Positions 14,897 through 18,959 of a stretch of DNA of 18,959 nt are shown piece by piece. This DNA comes from Anaerolineaceae bacterium (lineage in GTDB: Bacteria > Chloroflexota > Anaerolineae > Anaerolineales > Anaerolineaceae): positions 1 through 18,959 of the forward strand of contig WOZB01000079.1 in NCBI GenBank assembly GCA_011620445.1. The letters run 5' to 3'. Each line of letters opens with the position of its first letter. The first letter of the stretch is position 1. The position numbers were made by a program, and so were the translations under genes. Below the pieces are notes generated by a model. The model worked only from the letters and a program-made list of their open reading frames with translations, did not search any database and was not told the origin of the DNA.

Positions 14897-15691
14897 TTAT
14901 GGATCACATATACCATAAGTTGGATGCCAATTAATCTTAGACCCCTCCTCTGACCACCAGTTCCGTGCATCCTGGACAAATTTTCCTTCTGGGGTATCAG
15001 CGAGAAGGGCATCGGCTGATAGAGGATCGGGACTATCAATAATATTATTTGGTAGCAAGTCTTTCCCAGCCATCTTTTCTAATGCAACGGCAGATGCAAA
15101 ACGGACTTCGGGATCAGTATCCCAGAGAAGCGGTCCTATGTCGCCAACAGCGCATGATGCTTTTTCCTTGACTGAGCCTAAAACAATCACTGAATATAGG
15201 CGACTTTTGGGGTTTTGGCTATGAAGATTATCCATCAACACAGGAATGGCTAATGTAGTTATATCTGGGCCATAAGAAATCAGCGTTTTTGCAGCCAAGA
15301 CTGCCTCTTGGCGTGGGAATGAGATTGCCTTTGCAACGTGTGATGCCGCGTCATTTGCCTTCGATCTCATAGCAGAGAGCTTTTCCAGAGCATCAGGGAA
15401 CTGCGCATATGTGATAGATTGCGGATTATATTGAGGCGATTCAGGGTCAGAAGCATAGAGAATTTGAATAAGATCCTCTACATTATCAGACTTTACCGTG
15501 GGAATCATAGTAATTGTGGCTGTGGCTGGGAGTACGGTAACTGTAGCAGTAGATTGAAGGCTTTCAGTTCGTAAAGGTGGTTTTGTGGTAATGGTTGATA
15601 GAGTGGCTGTGGGAGGTAAAGGAACGGGTTGAATGGCGCACGCAGTCAGGAGAAAAGGCAAGAGAAAGAGCGAAAGAATTTTCTTGGGCAT
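14897..15691 (-). CDS. Lipoprotein with HEAT-like repeats, inside the IS element
   Basis: This 264-aa predicted lipoprotein has a signal peptide ending in lipobox LTAC (Cys18), a Thr/Pro/Ala-rich linker (about 20-68), and a mostly helical domain. A HEAT-repeat-like stretch lies at about 160-208 (NPKSRLYSVIVLGSV... TDPEVRFASAVALEKMAG). It should be displayed on the outer face of the membrane; HEAT repeats usually bind proteins, but the partner is unknown. ATG at 15691 has AGGAGT (15702-15697) 5 nt upstream on the minus strand. It begins 42 bp after the transposase end, in the same direction, and lies wholly between the IS inverted repeats. Its bases look more AT-rich than the neighbouring housekeeping genes. 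The frame is intact although the transposase is not. Confidence 0.8.
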   Translation of the reverse strand: MPKKILSLFLLPFLLTACAIQPVPLPPTATLSTITTKPPLRTESLQSTATVTVLPATATITMIPTVKSDNVEDLIQILYASDPESPQYNPQSITYAQFPDALEKLSAMRSKANDAASHVAKAISFPRQEAVLAAKTLISYGPDITTLAIPVLMDNLHSQNPKSRLYSVIVLGSVKEKASCAVGDIGPLLWDTDPEVRFASAVALEKMAGKDLLPNNIIDSPDPLSADALLADTPEGKFVQDARNWWSEEGSKINWHPTYGICDP

Positions 15692-15733
15692 TTGGGACTC
15701 CTACACATATTGTACTTTGAACTTGGCCCTTCA

Positions 15734-16865
15734 CTATAGGGGCTGAGGATAAAGATGCTTTAGCTTAATTCGTGCATCCGAAGTTGTAAACTGCCAATGG
15801 ACTTTGACTATCTTGGCGTTCCGATCTTTTTGCCAGGCAGACACTTCTCGCTCTAAAATATCTTTATTTGCAATACGTCGAGATAAGCGCTGGCGGATCA
15901 AAACACCTAGTTCGATTTCAGCCATGTTCAGCCAACTGCCATGCTTGGGTGTGTAATGGAATTCAAAACGGTTCACCAAGCGGTGAGCCTCTTCAGCTTC
16001 AAACGTCTTGTAGAATGAAATCGGTGAATGGTATTGAAATTATCCATTACCACCACGATTTTCTCCGCCTGTGGATAAATCTCATCGGAAAGGGTTTTCA
16101 TCACATATGCCCAGTCTGTGCAGGTGCGCTGACTGGTCACCTGGACAAACCTTTTACCAGCCAGCGGCTCAAAAAACATAAAGAGATCGGCTACCCCTTC
16201 CCGTTGGTATTCATAATCCTCCCGTTGAGAGTGGCCTGGTTGAACAGGAAGAGCTTCCTTTACCTCTGATAATAGCTGCGTACTGGTTTCATCCATGCAC
16301 ACTTGTGGTCGCTTGGGATTATACGGTTGGGTGTAGACATCCAAAACATCTTCCATATTGCAGACGAATTCAGCACTGGCTTGGGGCGGAATACAGTATT
16401 CTTCTTTCAGCCAAGGCTTGAGTTTATTTTTTTTTAGCGTGGTACGAATGGTCTCATGCGATACGCTTTCCACAATCTCCAGTTTTACCAGTCGTTCTTA
16501 TAGCAACCGTAATGTCCAGCGGTCATATCCTTCGGGTGCTTCGCCACACACTAAGGCAACCAAATGCGCTTCGCATGCCCATCAAGGAGATGTTCATATT
16601 CCCGTTCTGGTTTTTTTCGATTGAGTGCCTTTTCTAGCCCACCTTCGCTAAAGGCTTTACGGATATTTGTTACGGTTACAGCGTTTACATCAAAAGCATC
16701 ACAAATTGCTTTGTAGCTCCAGTTTGGACCGCCTTCACTAAAGTCCGACTTGAGCAAAATACTGGCACGCCTCCATTTTCGGGCAGGAGCATGACCAGAG
16801 GAAATTATCTTTTCAAGATATGACCGTTTTTTGGTACTGAGGGAAACAAAATACTTCTGATACAT
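15734..16865 (-). pseudogene. IS630-family transposase, broken by two frameshifts and one stop
   Basis: Read on the minus strand, the N-terminal fragment (from 16865) has a helix-turn-helix region (YKAICDAFDVNAVTVTNIRKAF). The frame is lost near 16572-16580 and continues in another frame as EAHLVALVCGEAPEGYDRW. That frame meets TAA at 16500-16498 and then continues through VCMDETSTQLL and VVMDNFNTIH. It shifts again near 16018-16020, where one extra T in the T-run would restore SFYKTFEAEEAHRLVNRF, and ends HYTPKHGSWLNMAEIELG... to TAG at 15736. The catalytic triad survives as Asp (16293-16291), Asp (16044-16042) and Glu (15919-15917), but in two frames. The protein cannot be made intact, so the copy is probably immobile unless helped in trans. 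Confidence 0.92.
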
Positions 16866-16929
16866 TTGCCTTTTCCTCGAGAGAGTTATTTCTCAAGGCG
16901 CAAGTTCCGTGCCAAATTAGATTTTCATT

Positions 16930-16946
16930 TTTGACAGACTACTAGA
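16930..16946. repeat. IS630 right inverted repeat
   Basis: TTTGACAGACTACTAGA contains the 13-bp terminal repeat, the TA duplication and two target bases (GA). It is the exact reverse complement of 14818-14834 and lies 64 bp upstream of the transposase start codon. Confidence 0.9.
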
Positions 16947-16976
16947 AGACCCTTCGCAAATGAGGCTCAGGATGAC
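16945..16976. repeat. REP-like repeat, copy 2, right part
   Basis: Bases 16954-16976 are identical to the right end of copy 1 (14740-14762, 23 bp), and both are followed by similar A-rich sequence. The stretch starts right at the outer edge of the IS element, so the IS landed inside this repeat. Confidence 0.7.
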
Positions 16977-17123
16977 AAGAAAAATATGGGGTTCTAGATG
17001 TCACTTCTGGAAAGAAAAAGTCAAAGGGAAAAAGAGGATATAAGTGTGAAACAATTCTCTCGCGACCTCGCGCAAACCCATGTTGTATAATTCCTTTGTT
17101 AACTTTCACCCAAGGACCGCCTT
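16977..17123. other. Upstream region of glyQS
   Basis: No gene is visible. Besides the -10 box listed separately, it contains CTCGCGACCTCGCG (17059-17072), which has a small self-complementary CGCGA/TCGCG core. I see no T-box (no specifier stem or conserved T-box sequence). Confidence 0.5.
17086..17091 (+). promoter_or_regulatory. -10 box for glyQS
   Basis: A perfect TATAAT lies 32 bp before the glyQS ATG, with transcription expected near 17098. No good -35 is seen at 16-18 bp. Its position just before a gene whose usual upstream neighbour is now 2.5 kb away suggests glyQS has its own promoter. Confidence 0.45.
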
Positions 17124-18959
17124 ATGCCAGAAAAACCGCTTGATTTCCAGAATATGATTTTTGCTCTGCAGACTTTTTGGTCTGCTCAGGGCTGCCTGAT
17201 CGCTCAGCCGTATTATTCGCAGCTCGGGGCGGGAACCATGAACCCATCCACATTCTTGCGGGTGCTCGGGCCAGAACCCTGGAAGGTAGCTTACGTTGAG
17301 CCTTCAGTACGCCCGGATGACGGCCGATACGGCATCAACCCAAACCGCCTGCAGCAGCACCATCAGTTTCAAGTCATTCTCAAGCCAGACCCGGGCAATC
17401 CGCAGGAAATCTACCTCAAATCATTGGAAGCCATTGGCATCAAACCTGAGGAACACGACATCCGCTTTGTCGAAGATAATTGGGAAAGCCCCGCTCTATC
17501 AGCCTGGGGCTTGGGTTGGGAAGTTTGGCTGGACGGACAGGAAATTACCCAATTCACCTACTTCCAGCAATCCGGCGGCGTGCAATTGGAAGTGCCATCG
17601 GTTGAAATAACCTACGGACTGGAACGCATCGCCATGACACTCCAGCGCGTGCGCCATTTCAGGGATATCCAGTGGAGCGCCGAACGTAGTTATGGGGATA
17701 TCTTCCAGATTGCTGAAAAAGAACATTCCACCTACTATTTTGAAGTGGCCGACGTGCAGCGCTTGCGGCAGCTCTTTAGCCTGTACCAGGCTGAAGCTGA
17801 TTTGGCCCTCGAGAATGGGCTGGTTCTGCCGGCGTACGATAATGTAATTAAGTGTTCCCACATCTTCAATATTATGGACACGCGCGGTGCCGTTTCGTAC
17901 ACCGAACGCATGGCCCTCTTTGGAAAGATGCGTGAACTTTCACGCAAAGTCTCTGAAGCCTATATTGCCCAGCGTCAGGAAATGGGATATCCCTGGCTTG
18001 CTGAAGCGAAACAGACAGCAGAAGCAGCTTTACGGCCGCTTCCAAACCTGGCCGCTGAAAAAGCCGACCTGCTGCTTGAAATTGGCACTGAAGAACTGCC
18101 CGTAACCGACCTGGAAGGCGGCCTGGCCCAATTTGGTGACTTGCTTACCAAATTACTGGCTGAATCACGGCTGGCTTTTGGTGACATGAAAGTTGAAGGC
18201 ACGCCCCGCCGGCTGGTGGCTAAGGTTAGCGGTCTGCAAACCCAGCAGGCGGACCGCAAGGTCGAAGTCAAAGGCCCCCCGGCTGACCGCGCATTTGACG
18301 CACAAGGCAATCCGACCAAAGCCGCCGAAGGTTTTGCCCGCAGCCGCGGCATTGAGGTGAACAGCCTTAAAGTTAGGGATCACTATGTAGTGGTTGAACT
18401 CGAAGAAAAAGGCCAGACCGCAGCCCAAATTCTGGCTGAGAAACTGCCTGCCTTATATGGTGAAATTCGCTTCTCGAAATCCATGCGCTGGAACAGCACC
18501 GGGGTGACATTTTCCCGGCCTGTGCGCTGGCTTCTGGCGCTTTTTGGCGGCGAAGTATTACCCTTCAAATTTGCGGGGCTGCAAAGCGGCGGCACTACCC
18601 GGGGTTTGCGGTTTTCTGTACCTGCTGAAAAAATGGTGCAATCTATTGATGACTACGACGCCTACCTAACAGGCGCGGGGATTATCCTCAACCCGGCTAG
18701 CCGTAAGAATACTATCTGGGCTCAGGCCCAGGTAATCGCAGACCAACTTGGTGGGCAGCTGCCTGAAGACAGTGCTCTTCTTGAGGAAGTCACCAATCTT
18801 GTGGAGTACCCAACAGCCATTTTGGGCACCTTTGACGAACGCTATCTGCAATCGCTGCCGCCTGAGGTTCTGATTGGCGTAATGAAGAAACACCAACGCT
18901 ACTTCCCGGTGCTTGATGCACAAGGCAAGCTGACGAATCACTTTGTGGTGGTGCGCAAC
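17124..18959 (+). CDS. glyQS: Glycyl-tRNA synthetase, fused alpha and beta subunits (3'-truncated by window edge)
   Basis: This enzyme charges tRNA-Gly with glycine. The frame is open without a stop through the right edge: 612 codons are present and more must follow. Residues 1 to about 300 are the class II catalytic alpha subunit (Gly[21 protein letters not shown], the [13 protein letters not shown] motif-2 region, and [10 protein letters not shown]). A short Ala/Glu-rich linker leads straight into the beta subunit (GlyS), whose start is recognised at [11 protein letters not shown] (about 316-326). In most bacteria glyQ and glyS are separate genes; a fusion is known in Chlamydiae and some other lineages. 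ATG 17124 has AAGGA (17112-17116) 7 nt upstream. I followed the frame codon by codon through the junction and found no stop or shift. Confidence 0.96.
   Translation, partial: MPEKPLDFQNMIFALQTFWSAQGCLIAQPYYSQLGAGTMNPSTFLRVLGPEPWKVAYVEPSVRPDDGRYGINPNRLQQHHQFQVILKPDPGNPQEIYLKSLEAIGIKPEEHDIRFVEDNWESPALSAWGLGWEVWLDGQEITQFTYFQQSGGVQLEVPSVEITYGLERIAMTLQRVRHFRDIQWSAERSYGDIFQIAEKEHSTYYFEVADVQRLRQLFSLYQAEADLALENGLVLPAYDNVIKCSHIFNIMDTRGAVSYTERMALFGKMRELSRKVSEAYIAQRQEMGYPWLAEAKQTAEAALRPLPNLAAEKADLLLEIGTEELPVTDLEGGLAQFGDLLTKLLAESRLAFGDMKVEGTPRRLVAKVSGLQTQQADRKVEVKGPPADRAFDAQGNPTKAAEGFARSRGIEVNSLKVRDHYVVVELEEKGQTAAQILAEKLPALYGEIRFSKSMRWNSTGVTFSRPVRWLLALFGGEVLPFKFAGLQSGGTTRGLRFSVPAEKMVQSIDDYDAYLTGAGIILNPASRKNTIWAQAQVIADQLGGQLPEDSALLEEVTNLVEYPTAILGTFDERYLQSLPPEVLIGVMKKHQRYFPVLDAQGKLTNHFVVVRN

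Larger units (their letters stand above)
14820..16944 (-). mobile_element. IS630-family element with lipoprotein cargo gene
   Basis: The ends are readable: GTAGTCTGTCAAA (14822-14834) is an exact inverted copy of TTTGACAGACTAC (16930-16942), and each is flanked by TA (14820-14821 and 16943-16944), the target duplication expected for IS630/Tc1 elements. Adding the outer TC and GA, the empty site reads TCTAGA. The element holds a decayed transposase and, between it and the left end, an intact lipoprotein gene on the same strand. IS630 elements are usually about 1.0-1.3 kb, so 2.12 kb is long. Because the cargo is not separated from the transposase by another visible IR, it appears to belong to the same unit. 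Confidence 0.85.

Noticed and set aside
14822..15733. Composite transposon or second nested IS bounding the lipoprotein gene
   Set aside because: I looked near 15690-15740 for another copy of the 13-bp end and found none; only the two outer ends match.
16018..16580. Programmed ribosomal frameshifting to make the IS630 transposase
   Set aside because: Two shifts plus an in-frame TAA would all have to be bypassed; decay is simpler.
16977..17123. T-box riboswitch ahead of glyQS
   Set aside because: The leader after the -10 box is only about 26 nt, with no specifier loop or T-box sequence.
1..18959. CRISPR array, phage genes or known defence system
   Set aside because: No regularly spaced repeats, phage structural genes or defence genes were seen on either strand.

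Overview
The window looks like a mid-GC chromosomal segment from the phylum Chloroflexota, probably class Anaerolineae. The main clues are lipoproteins with long Pro/Thr/Ala linkers directly after the lipobox, near-consensus -10 boxes close to start codons, and the overall protein style. This assignment is inferred from the sequence alone.

Positions 1-10318 hold a peptide/nickel-class (Dpp/Opp) ABC importer locus on the + strand: a solute-binding protein cut by the left edge, a 4-TM protein of unknown function, a 17-codon leader-like ORF, a second and very large lipoprotein solute-binding protein, a perfect 17-bp hairpin, two permeases (DppB and DppC type), two ATPases (DppD and DppF type), a small single-TM protein, and a rho-independent terminator. 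Two parts are clearly oversized. The second binding protein has about 175 extra residues. The DppC-type permease has about 270 extra residues in its first extracytoplasmic loop, and I read four degenerate repeats of about 62 residues in them. Both ATPases carry the same C-terminal CX5CX6CX17C motif.

Positions 10319-10727 are a non-coding stretch with hairpins and a tRNA-Gln(UUG) gene. Positions 10728-14585 are a compact + strand housekeeping run: glmU, a CBS-pair/CorC-HlyC membrane protein, cdd and recO. The glyQS gene, an alpha/beta glycyl-tRNA synthetase fusion starting at 17124, runs off the right edge.

Between recO and glyQS lies accessory DNA. A REP/MITE-like palindromic repeat occurs twice. 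The second copy is split by an IS630-family element whose exact ends can be read: 13-bp perfect inverted repeats plus a TA duplication, giving about 2.12 kb between the TA sites. The element carries a decayed transposase (two frameshifts and one stop) and also an intact lipoprotein gene with HEAT-like repeats on the same strand. That makes it a candidate cargo-bearing IS.

The observations I rank highest are the cargo-bearing IS630 element in a REP-like repeat, the repeat-containing loop of the DppC-type permease together with the enlarged binding protein, and the leader-like ORF and hairpin that bracket the binding-protein gene.
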